Positions 1 to 10,900 of a stretch of 18,960 nt of DNA are shown in pieces. Location: contig JAOXYB010016831.1 of the NCBI GenBank assembly GCA_028565635.1, positions 1 through 18,960 on the forward strand, read 5' to 3'. The notes beneath the pieces were generated by a model. The model was not told the origin of the DNA. It saw nothing but the letters and a program-made list of their open reading frames with translations, and did no database searches. The stretch is from Phoronis ovalis (taxonomy: Eukaryota > Phoronida > Phoronidae). A program made the position numbers and the translations under genes. Numbering within the stretch: the first letter of the stretch is position 1; each line of letters starts with the position of its first letter.

Positions 1-700
1 GGCAATCCTTTAAACTATTTGACAAGTTATAAATGAATAAGGTTTAAAAACACCCAAAAGGGACTGAGGTCAGTCTAGCGGTTACCGGGGTGACGTGGGA
101 TCGCGAAATAATGTATTCAGTAAAATAGTTAACATTTAATCAAATGTATAAGTTAATAGAAGATTTTATTTAAAAGTTATAAGAACGTTACAATGATAAA
201 AGACCATTTAAAATATACTGTATAGGTTGAGTCATCTTCAAATAGTTGTTGTTGCCCTAATAACCCAATTTTTTATGTTTTAATTCTTTTCTGATATTTT
301 GTTGCCCTAATAACCCACTTTTTTACGTTTTCATCCTTGTTATATTTTAATTCGTAATTTAATAACGTCTGAATTTTAAAAAATGGGAATAAAAGTGTTA
401 ATTATAAATGTATTAATCTCACTATACGTCATTAATCCATTTACGACAATCGTAGTAGGCTATATATTACACTTCATACATGCGAGTAAATTAAATACTG
501 CTTATTATATTGTCCCTGGACTGACCTCCAGCAATCCACTTGTCTTCCAGCTCAGATAAAAATCTTGACCGTAGAGTCTAGAAGTGTCATAAAAGAACTT
601 AAAATTGGTGATAAAATACTACAAAAAAATAATGTGATTATTATTAATTCTGATGCATACTTAATTATTTAAATAATAGCAAAATGTATTTCAAAATCGG
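1..700. other. Flanking AT-rich DNA, no gene seen
   Basis: No coding signal. It contains the 50-bp tandem duplication. The block at about 75-110 (TCTAGCGGTTAC, then GGGATCGCGAAA) faintly recalls tRNA promoter boxes of a SINE but is too short to call. Confidence 0.6.
251..336. repeat. Diverged 50-bp tandem duplication
   Basis: GTTGCCCTAATAACCCA starts at 251 and again at 301, and both are followed by a T-rich run and GTTTT. Similarity fades after about 36 bp. Confidence 0.75.
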
Positions 701-760
701 GGATTCCAAACATCCACCGACAAGGACCGAAAATTGTCGAGCGAGAATTATTTACGTTGA

Positions 761-791
761 TGACGTCACAGTGCGCGAAAGTATTTCGCGA
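761..791. promoter_or_regulatory. Promoter-like cluster: CRE plus paired E2F-like sites
   Basis: A full palindromic CRE, TGACGTCA (761-768), is followed by GCGCGAAA (773-780) and TTTCGCGA (784-791), two head-to-head E2F-type motifs 3 bp apart. The block is CpG-rich within AT-rich DNA. It precedes a plus-strand ATG in good context at 826. The motifs are symmetrical, so direction is not given by them. Confidence 0.4.
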
Positions 792-825
792 GTTTAAATT
801 CAAAAGTGACACAACGTAATGCGCC

Positions 826-876
826 ATGGCTACACTCCCTTGTCTCACTGCACTGTATCCTAAAAACTGGCGACAT
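826..876 (+). other. Candidate first exon of a neighbouring gene
   Basis: ATG in strong context (GCGCCATGGCT) begins 17 open codons, MATLPCLTALYPKNWRH, ending at CGACAT|GTAAGTATG, a near-ideal splice donor at 877. It lies 35 bp after the CRE/E2F cluster. I could not find a convincing following exon: the acceptor at 2047 leads to a stop within eight codons. The product is unrecognised. A non-coding transcript, or chance, are the alternatives. Confidence 0.25.
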
Positions 877-879
877 GTA

Positions 880-3800
880 AGTATGCGCTATATTCTTTAC
901 ATTTTGCGTTTATTAACAGGAATACATAGTGCGTATGGATTCTAAGGTTAGTGAACGGCTAATTATAATATTATATAATAAAAAATCTGACCAGGAGCTG
1001 ACAGCACATCTCGGGACAGGACGTACTTGCGCATTTTGAAATAAAAGGGTTTTTAACTTTCCCTCCCCCGAGGGACTGGAATTAAACGGTGTTGTGAGAT
1101 CGCATTTTTTTCCGTCTTATATAGGAATCGAAGGGACAGAACTGGTGAGATGAGCGGTATGTCGCGGGTAGGTGATGGGGTGATTTGGAATTAAAGTGCG
1201 CATCAACCCAATGTCAGACATCAGCGACCTCATTAGCTATGTGTTTACTACGTAAGTCCTAGCTAAAAATAAAATTAAAATTAAAATAATCACACGTATA
1301 ACAAACAAGGAAACAAAATTATTTCAGTAAACAATTTGAATTTAAAAAATTAGGACTACTTCATGGTTCATCGATGTTGGCCGTTACTGGTCACTATACT
1401 ATGACAATATTATGATAGTAAATAATTTATAACTTACTCGGAACTTACTGTGTTAAAGGTGTTAATAAGCACGAGTTTGTCGTGGAACTAATAAAAAAGT
1501 TAAAATGTGATCCGTTATTATTGTAAGCCTGTGTTTACCTATTTATACCTGACACTAATTCCATGATTATTTTTGGCAATATAAGTTCGAAATGTAAGTA
1601 AAATAATCAACGAGAAATCAATTTGTAATTTCGCAAAAAAGCAGCTATTGGTAATAGAGCCAGTGGCTCATCAGGATTTTCTGGGTCGAGTACATTTTGT
1701 TCGGATTCAGAATTATTCGTACATACAAAATGCATAATTACAAGAGTTATGGAGTAAGGCATACCTTTACGCAATCAACATTTTTTTAAGGAGGTAGATT
1801 TCTTTAGCTTGAGTGGGGAGCGGGCTTGCTCTCGGCCTTAGTCGAATGCGGGGTTGGATGCTATAGGGGATCGTTTCCTCGGGCAGGGGGAATCCGAGTG
1901 CCTTCCCTCTGAAAATGTTTGATTTTTACATGCATTTTCCTGCTCTCTGATACCCTTTTTGAGCAAAATTTAATAATAATTTTTACCAAAGAAATGTCAA
2001 TGTTATATGCAATAAGTAACAAGTTTATAATGTCCTTCATCTTTCAGAACAGAAACAGAACGTACATTTGACTGTACAAGGCTGCTCAGTTATTGGAAAG
2101 GTACAATATGTAACCTATTTATATTATTACTACTTGCGATCTCGCAGCCACTATATATGTAATAAAAAATATAAAACACATATAAATCAAACACGGGGTA
2201 CCCAGGTATATGCTCCTTGATATCGCAGTTGTTCTAACTATACCGAAAATGTGTATATGTCTAAAATCAACCGAACTTTAACTGATGATTCAGAAGTATT
2301 ACTAGCAATGGTCTTTATACAAAATAAATTGTTAGTTACAATTAAATGTTCAAACTAATATTTAACTTTTTGGGGGGTGAAGAGGGGCGTTCGCCTTTCA
2401 CGCCCGATGATAAATCCGCCACTGATGGAGCACATAAACACTTCCAGTTCTTGTTTAAGGAGTGTACACATTTGTGTTGATAAAAGTTGTAACATATCAT
2501 TAGCCTATAACACAGTGCGCCACCTAGCTATCAAGGAGAAAAAACAAGATGACCGCGCCTATATCGGTGTATGGCCTAAGTACACCATTAGACTCTCCCT
2601 CCAACTCAAAATGTATACAAATGTTTTAAGACATTTCAATGACGTAATCAGAAAATTACAGGACTTACTTGGCAGCGCAAGACTATTGCAGGAAATTTGC
2701 AGACAGAAATATTAATGTACTACACTTTGCTGGTTATGATTGACAAAACTTCACTTGGTGGTCGAAAGAGTTATTTTTGGTTCCAAAGTTACCAGTGGTT
2801 ACTTTAATGCATTGGGTGTTTCTGAAATACCACTTTTTCATGTTAGGTTGCGTAATCATCAACTGACCAAGAGTAATCCCCGATTTAAGAAAACTTAATT
2901 AAGAACACCTTTAGAGAATTCTTGATCCGCCTCTGATGGTTGGTGCGAATTTTGATTTTCTGTAAGTAGGTACATAACAATAACATTGTCCATATTGATA
3001 AGTTGTTTCTGGAATTCAGGCACTTGAAAGTTCATTGAAGTCTCACTAAAAAAAAGGTTATATTTGTAGACGACAGAAGAGGGCGCTCGGACTACTATTT
3101 ATTGGGCAGTATAGCAGAGAAAGTTGCTGACATATAACAGGACGCTGCTTCGACAGTTGTCAGTTGGAAAATGAGTCGGAAAAAGCGAAAGACGATGACA
3201 CAGCCAGTAAACTATGGGAAATAAGCAAAAAAAATATTGGATTCAAATCTGATTCATAAGAAAAAGAAGTATTTATTAAAGAAAAAATATGAGAATATCA
3301 TCGGACAAATCTTATTGGCTTGTTACAAAATACAATTTATTAATATACTTGTGTCTATCGGACATGGGGAAACAGCGTGTGTTGGCCTTTCCTGTACGAA
3401 ATTATAGGTAAAACACCAGCGACCCCACATTCCTGAAATTCGTAACACAGTGGTTATGATTTCTCATTCCACTAACAAGCTTTTCGAAATAAACAGAAAA
3501 CGGTTGTAACAAAGAATATACAGCGTTATTAATGGACATAGCAGCATTCATATCTAACGTTAGCTACATGTTGTACCTTCTTCATTTCTACGGTCAGTAT
3601 AATAGTAATTGCTACGTAAACATCTGTGAGTGGAATATGCGGTTGATTGTAATTACTAGTAGTAAGTTTTGCTTTGGTTCTGGATTTTGTATGTATGAAA
3701 TTTATACCAACCTCACCTGTAAAGCAGCTGTTCAGTTGCCTGCTAGCAATAGACTATTAGCATACATTCGCACGCGATCACAAACATTCCTAGTTTGGGC

Positions 3801-4298
3801 GCTTTGTGAATGAACAATGGAACTATCATGTTAGGAAGGTCTGAGCTCACACGGATTTAACTGACGGTGGCTCCACCAAGTGCGGGACAATAGTCTAATC
3901 GTGCAAGTACCAGTATTCATGTGGTAAAGAAGCCGAACAACATAGAACATGTTTTTGCGAGAGAATGTATATATGTAAATGCTTAGTGAAAAAATGTACT
4001 GATGTTTTCTAATTTTATTATGTCGGTTTCAATTCTAATAAATCAAATCTCCTTACAGCGTGATCGGTGACATGAATGCACGGTTTACTTACACTTAACA
4101 CACGTCATAATGGTTTTCTGATATCATACTTCGGACTCCTTTATAAAGTTTATATCGAATTCCATATTCCACATTCTTTGTTAACATTACAAAAACAACA
4201 GCACTGTTTACTCTTCACTATGTAATATCTACTTACCGAGGGAAAACTAACCCTGTCGACCTTCACCTCCAAGAAAACAAAGGTTCGACGTCGGATTA
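880..4298. other. Downstream flank, no recognisable gene
   Basis: Only short open frames with no family resemblance. GC-richer islands lie at about 1000-1250 and 1800-1910. Similar motifs TAAATCCGCCACTGATGG (2411-2428) and TTGATCCGCCTCTGATGG (2922-2939) may be ends of decayed elements. A short frame MSRKKRKTMTQPVNYGK (3171-3224) is basic but isolated. One dispersed repeat copy is at 3799-3878. Confidence 0.5.
3799..3878. repeat. Dispersed repeat copy 1 (GGTGGCTCCACCA family)
   Basis: GCGCTTTGTGAAT (3799-3811) and GGTGGCTCCACCA (3866-3878) recur at 10234-10292 in the same order and orientation, with about 21 bp less between them. The core is close to palindromic. Confidence 0.45.
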
Positions 4299-4304
4299 TT
4301 TATT
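4299..4304 (-). terminator. Candidate poly(A) signal AATAAA for VMAT
   Basis: This is the first AATAAA on the minus strand after the VMAT stop that I found; it would give a 3' UTR of about 560 nt. A weaker ATTAAA lies near 4433-4428. The UTR would include the small foldback element at 4634-4739. Not proven. Confidence 0.4.
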
Positions 4305-4633
4305 CCTCAGAAACTTGCAATTTTAGCGACCAAATACAAATAAAATATAACATAAATACGCCAGACAGGGGGCGCCCGTCTTTAAATAAATAACATATAC
4401 GCTATACACAATAATTACATAACTTGTTTAATTGCACTTTTGAAGTAAATGGGCTTTGAAAAATAAAGCTAAGAATGGAATGATGCATATTTTACATGGC
4501 TACATTTTACAAGTTCCACCGCAAAGCAGGAGCAAGAGGCACTCTTCTAAGTGTTAACTGCTGCGCAAATGCGTAGCGTTTCTTTGGCATCTTAGGTTAA
4601 TATTAACTCTTGTTCAAAGTGATATACCACCGT

Positions 4634-4739
4634 TTTGTAACGAGATGTGGCCCCGTGATATCGTTATTTGTTACACGATATTGTTAGACAGACAAAGTGC
4701 ACAATACCACGTGACTAAGCGGCGGCTTTTCGTTGCAAA
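4634..4739. mobile_element. Short MITE-like foldback element A
   Basis: Bounded by TTTGTAACGA and TCGTTGCAAA, inverted repeats with one mismatch, 106 bp apart end to end, with no coding capacity. It is related to element B at 9659-9742: both share a GTGGnnnnnTGAT-like interior followed by TTATnTGTTAC. It lies in the likely VMAT 3' UTR. Confidence 0.5.
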
Positions 4740-4842
4740 CAGTAGTAACAGACCACAAGAGAGTCAGATATCACCGATATAATATCAATATGGAAGTACT
4801 TTTTTCGGTTATATTATAGTTCTAAACTACACACATGTCCAA

Positions 4843-4947
4843 TTAGTTCTCTTCCTCGATGATAGCTTCGCCGTCAGTGTCGTCATCATACGAAGTTTGG
4901 TTGTACGTCACATACTGGATCGGACACTCTTCATTCATGATCAGCGA
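4843..4947 (-). CDS. VMAT: VMAT coding exon 13: acidic C-terminal tail and stop
   Basis: A 105-nt terminal exon for residues 528-561 and TAA (4845-4843). It begins [13 protein letters not shown] and ends in an Asp/Glu cluster (548-560). With exon 12 it forms E525-K-M-S-L529-I530, an acidic dileucine-type sorting signal of the kind that controls VMAT endocytosis and vesicle targeting. The acceptor is GTGTTTTCAG|TC. Confidence 0.92.
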   Translation of the reverse strand, partial: SLIMNEECPIQYVTYNQTSYDDDTDGEAIIEEEN

Positions 4948-7900
4948 CTGAAAACACGAAATGTAGTCAAGTGAATATAGCCAATATACATCTATTGTAT
5001 GTTTCCAAGCGAATTATTGCGCATGCGTGTTATTACTACATAACAGAACAAGTCAGAAATGTTGCTATGTATTTGGCTAATTACTGTAGTAGCGAATTGG
5101 ATTTAACCATATCGGAGTCCCTGTACAAGCAGAGATCATGCAGATTAATGTGAGTGCAGCTGATCAAAAGAGAGGATTAGAAGAGAGGATTAGAAGAGAG
5201 GATTAGAAGAGAGGATTAAAGCTGAATGGGCAACATAATACATCATATACACAAATTATAGTATCAACCACGTTTTAGAAACCTTTAACAAGCCAAATAT
5301 TTGATTAATTTAAACGTTTTATTTTAATCCGAATTTTTGTTTATTGTACAGCGTAACTGTATTTTTGGAGGAGATATTTGCGGTAAATAATTATATATTA
5401 TCATATTATATAATGATGGTGCTGTTCACTTACCATTTTTTCTTCCTTTGTGGAAGGACTCTTTAAGAAATACATCAAGGGAGCATAAAGTATGTTCACG
5501 ATGGCGATACCAAACAACATCCTGAAACAACACAAACACAACTCGTCATGTTTATAACACAAAGTGTGACTTGTAATATGGAAGCAATACATCATTTATT
5601 CAACGCATAAGTATATTTAGGAATTCCACAGGGGTGCACGGTAATGGGTGCACGGTAATGGGTGCGCGGTAATGGGTGCACGGTAATGGGTGCACGGTAA
5701 TGTGTGCACCCATTACCGTGCACCCATTACTTTTAGCGGAGACTTGTGGTGCAAATCATGCTTTTGACTGAATAGTGTTCCTTTTGCATGTTTAGACGCC
5801 GTTTCCCAAACGTTTGTTCACATTGTAATAATACAGATTGTTTCCTCGTTACTTTCAAATTATTAATTTTGCGTAACTGGAAGATCATAACATCCACATT
5901 GATTGATTGATTGTTTTTATTTTGGCAATAAAAAACACATAATAAACTAGATTATGCAGTGTCACATTATATGGCTTCCAAAACAAAGCTTATAGCGTGG
6001 TATACAGTTTGGATTCAAGATGACCGCCAAATTTTCCACTACAATAATTTAATTTTCATCTCCTGAACCAAGTGAATATTTCATTCAAGTATCGACGGAA
6101 TCAATGCTGTGCTCTCCGAGTTATCAAAACAAAATATGTTTTCAATGGCAGCCATTTTGAATTCAAGATGGCAGCTAGCTTTTTCACTTCAAGTTTGCAC
6201 CTCCTGAACTGTACTTTCCGAGCCATGAACTGCATGATATGTGTTGTGACTGACTGAGTGCAAAGTACCTATGAAAGCACAATATATCTTCCAGCTTTTA
6301 TTGTTGGAGGCCAGAAGAATTGTGTTTCCTTTCAAAGAATAGCACATAAACTTAAGACAACTTAATTTTATTTTCCCTGAAAGAATGAAACAAGATGGCG
6401 TGGACGAACTACATAAATGAAACGTAGAACGAACTTGTATTATTACAGTACTATCGGCATTATTAAGTGTCAATGCTCAAAAATAAAAATGCACAAATCC
6501 ACACTAAATAACAATCATTGTATTAAACCGAATGTTTAGAAAAGTAATAGAAAATAAACTTATTTCACCCCCTCACTCTGCTTTTAAGATTAAAATGTTA
6601 TAGATCAATCAATCGCAATAATGTTTATATTGCTGCTCAGCCTATAGTTAATTCACAGTTGCCATTACTCACCAATTAAATCCGAGTGCTTTAACTATAC
6701 TTCCACTGAGCGCAGGACCAACAGCGAATCCTAAGCAAAATGCTATATCGGCTATGGCGTAAACAGTACCGTAAACCGAATTGTGCCGTATGTCGACCAA
6801 ATATGCCATAACAGGCATCATTGCAGAGTCAACCATACCTAGAAACGGTTAAAACAACAAGAAGTACCTATTATCAGCGAAACATATCATCGAAACCTTC
6901 TAGGACAATAGAATAATTATAAACTACCGCATTTTCCCAGTTCACGTCCTAAACGTATACTAATTTCCAGCTTCTGAAGTAGGCGTTTAATGGATGATTC
7001 ATCAATGTGGTAGTCAGTGTTCATTATTTTCTGTTTTCTATACCAGCTAAAAGGGCGCGAAATGTTTTGAAACTACAGAATGAGAACGCGAAAGCACAAA
7101 CCCGAAATAAGGAGTTACTTACCAATTGCAAAGCCAAGACCAGCGTTTGGTGCGATTAAATGATTTATATTTTGAGCAAATGGAATCTGAAATACAAATG
7201 TATCATCAGGTAAACTTGGCTGATGCTTTCCTCAATACAACTTTTATTTCAATAAAATATATGTGTATATACACAGTGCATAATAATAAACCAACAAAAT
7301 GCAAAAAAATTAATAATGAAAGTTGTATTTATGTTAAATGGATAAACACTTACCGCAATCAGGCAACCGCCTATAAGAACCATCCCTATCATGGCACTCA
7401 ACCACCTGAAACATTACAATATACTTAATAAACCGAAGAAAATTAATACATGTAAAAAATTGAATTTAATTATATTGTGTATTTCAATTTGTCGTTAAAT
7501 TGTTTGAGTACTTTTCTTGTAATTATTCGTTGATCTTGAATGTAGTGGTTTGTTGATTGAGGCTTACAAGTAATTAAACCTATGACGTGTGACTTTAAAT
7601 CGATATAAATTTAATAGTTAGTTAAATGACAAGGTTCAGCAGGCTTATTTCCGTGTTTAAATTAGGCTTGCCTTAATATATCTTAGATAGATAAAAAGAC
7701 AGCCAAATCGAAAAAGTGGGAAAATGTTTTATAGTGATAGATTAATTAAATAGGTTTTCCAAATGCATGAAAGTCTTCCGCTTATCGTGTGCTGCACAGT
7801 AAAGATTAGAACAGTAATTGTACTTGCCTTCCAATCTTATGAGATAATGGTCCGAACAGATTAGTACCTATCATGTACGATACACTAGCGGGCAAGAATG

Positions 7901-10900
7901 CAGCACCTTGTTCCCACTTAGGTGAATTCATGGTGTCCATCATCCAGATAGGAAGAGACGGCTCCAGCATAGCAATACCCATGTTGGCAAACGTGATGGA
8001 GCCTAAAATAAAATAATGTGCTGACATAATGATCGATAACAGAGCGTTAAAGAGCTCATCCAATAAACCTGCACAGTGGACAGCATGTGTTATGCATAAA
8101 ACTGTCTGCATAGTTAGTGTGTATGGCATAGATACCACACGAAAATGTATGCAGTCAGCATTGATGACATAATTAAACTTTCAACTATTTTCAATTTTTT
8201 TGAGGAATTTGTTGACGTGATGTTAAAATAAATCGATGATATGCTATGCTTTGAAAGGATTGCAGTAACATTTTCCTGTCGATCCTCACCTGCAGCCACC
8301 AGGATATACGGATCTTTCAGCAGTGTCAATAATGGCGTTGCTTCCACCGACTCTGCTTTTATTTTCGGTTTTAAGGCAAACACTTGAAGAGCTAAAAGTA
8401 CGTGGAATGAATATCAGAGTTGCAGCAGACCGGAAACACGTGCAGCAGACTTTTTGAGACATTAAAACCAAGAACGCAGTCGAATAATCATAAGCATATT
8501 ATGTTACACTGTAATTTTAATATAAAATTTCTTATCAGTAAGCTGAACAATATAAGATACAAAATTTACATACTTAAGAACTGCTTACTACATCTTGCAT
8601 GCCATGAACTAAATTTAGACCAAGAACGTATATTTAATCAGAATGTTTTAGCATCACGTGACTTACATCCATCAAGAAGCGCAAGCCCCGCCAGAATTAA
8701 AAATGGAGCCTCTTTACCAACAAACTCATACATCACGCCACCAAACGGAGGACCAACTGAAACACAAATAAATATCAATTACCAAAATATGTATTATGAA
8801 AGTGACTTGGTTGTTGTTGATTCTTTTTTTGCTACGGTGAAGTAAGATGTCAACATTTATAGTGACTACATAACAGCATTAACACATCTGCATCATTCAC
8901 TGGTACTTCTCCATGTATTCCGTGTGTACCCTGATACAGTCAACTGAACAACGTTTTTTGGGACACTAAGTACAATTATATAAAAATCCGAAATGAATTA
9001 CTGACCTAAAACGCCCAAAGCTAATCCACCAAGTGCTATACCCATAACATTACCCCTCTCCTTATCATCTGGGTACCTGTCTGCGAGCATTCCCATACCT
9101 GGGAAATGAGAGAACAGCAAGAACAATGAGTTACATGTAAATGCATATATTCATGTAGCACTGTAATAGAAATGGAAATCTGTAAAACTTTAATTTTTCT
9201 GTTTTTCATAATAGGGCAAAGATATTCATCGTACACTTGATTTCCGAATTCACATGAGTTTTGATAGAGCTCTAGTTGGAAACCATAGTTGTAAGTCTTA
9301 AGTCTGCTAACTCCAATTCGAGACATAAAGCCTTTAACTTTCCCATCAGTTATTTTCTGCCATTGATCTTGAGTAATAAATAAACATGTACTGTAAACTA
9401 CACGATGTAACGAGTTTTACATACCACATGTGCTTGAGCAGGCAGAACCGATACCCTGAACTGCTCGAGCCGCAAACAGTATCCAGTAGGTTGACCCAAA
9501 GGCGAATACTGAAACATTTCATATCATTTAGTACATGACAAGAAAAGCTGACAGCTCAGTACATAAGGAAAGCTGGTGAATACTAGAATAGTACACGTAC
9601 ATATATATAACTTAGGGCATGACAGGGGAGACTGGAAAATAGTTTTACAATACTACAGTTTGCAACGAAATGAGATCCCCTGATGTGGTTATCTGTTACG
9701 CCATACATAGCTAAATAACACGAGGTCGCACTTCGTTACAAACAGTCAGTTTAGTATTAGAAGGTAGACAACTGGCAGTATTATTAACACTCAAATATTA
9801 CATAAAGCTTTGAGTGCCAAGAAGATGAAGTGTTACTGCACGACCATTGTAGTGAATTGTGACATCATCCTCGTCATCAACACATTCACTATTATCCGTG
9901 TATGAGATTAAACATGGCCGTTTTTCAGTGTAATAACTCGCACCATGTCGTTGTCATCCTTATCGTATCATTTTTATTGCGACATTGCCACTGTCATTAT
10001 TAATTAGTATCACTATCGTCATCACCACTGTCGTCATCATTGCAATCGTGGCCGTTATTGTCATCGTCCTTATCACCTTTGTTAACATCAGATGCCAACA
10101 GAGTCATAATCATCGAAAATCATTGCCGATATCGAAAATCATTGCGCCATCATTTTTAAGCAGTTATGGTATTCACAGCGGAGTTTTTGTATGCAACTGA
10201 TGGATCCATACATACGTACGTTTCCAGGATGCAGCGTTTTGTGAATAATAATCACACAGCACTTTTGGAGTTAACGACTGGTGGCTCCACCATATGCATG
10301 CTGTTAGGATATTCACGTAATCACTAACAAATGTATTTGTCATTTCAATTACTATTCTTAAATGCCATTTAAGCCCGGCCTCCTACGATCTCCATTCTTG
10401 GCGTTTAAAAACAGATTACACTCAGCATTCGACATCACTTTGCAATTTTAACTAAATAACGTAAAATGTTCATTTATATTAAAATAACGTAATATGTTCA
10501 TTTATATTAAAATAACGTAAAATGTTCATTTATATAAATACACTATTACAATTGTCTACTTACTTATTGTTGACACAAACATGATAACGAATCCTGCAAA
10601 CATGGGTACTGTGTAACCAACTCTAAAAAAGCGTATCAAACAGTGTAAGCCTTTGTTAAATGTATCACTGCAAACATGGGTACTGTGTAACCAACTCTAA
10701 AAAAGCGTATCAAACAGTTTAAGCCTTTGTTAAATGTATCAAATGCATTGCTACAAATATCATTATACATTTTGTCTAATTAAAATCATTATGTTTCTCC
10801 CCGACTAGCAAACCAGGACCTATTATTTATGTGGGATAACATGCGGTTGGCTTCGAGATTTCCATTTGTGAACAGATATATCATCTGGCGACGGCATAAA

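Noticed and set aside
75-110. tRNA-derived SINE promoter boxes
   Set aside because: The A-like and B-like motifs are imperfect and too close together, and no tRNA fold can be drawn.
877-1039. Further tiny exons continuing the 826 frame (via acceptors near 919 and 1000)
   Set aside because: The introns would be about 43 and 55 nt, too short to trust, and the peptides resemble nothing known.
2377-2715. 112-codon open frame on the plus strand
   Set aside because: No recognisable domain, starts in a G-rich low-complexity run, and has no splice or promoter support; likely chance.
3532-3813. 93-codon plus-strand frame with hydrophobic stretches
   Set aside because: No family resemblance, and its end overlaps a dispersed repeat copy.
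5401-5595. Separate 64-codon minus-strand gene
   Set aside because: It is VMAT exon 12 read through into both neighbouring introns.
8420-8845. 141-codon plus-strand frame
   Set aside because: It is antisense to VMAT exon 6 and its flanking introns, and the clear coding signal is on the other strand.
9985-10200. 71-codon frame that looks like a membrane protein
   Set aside because: The Ile/Val/Thr string comes from an ATC/GTC repeat tract inside intron 3.
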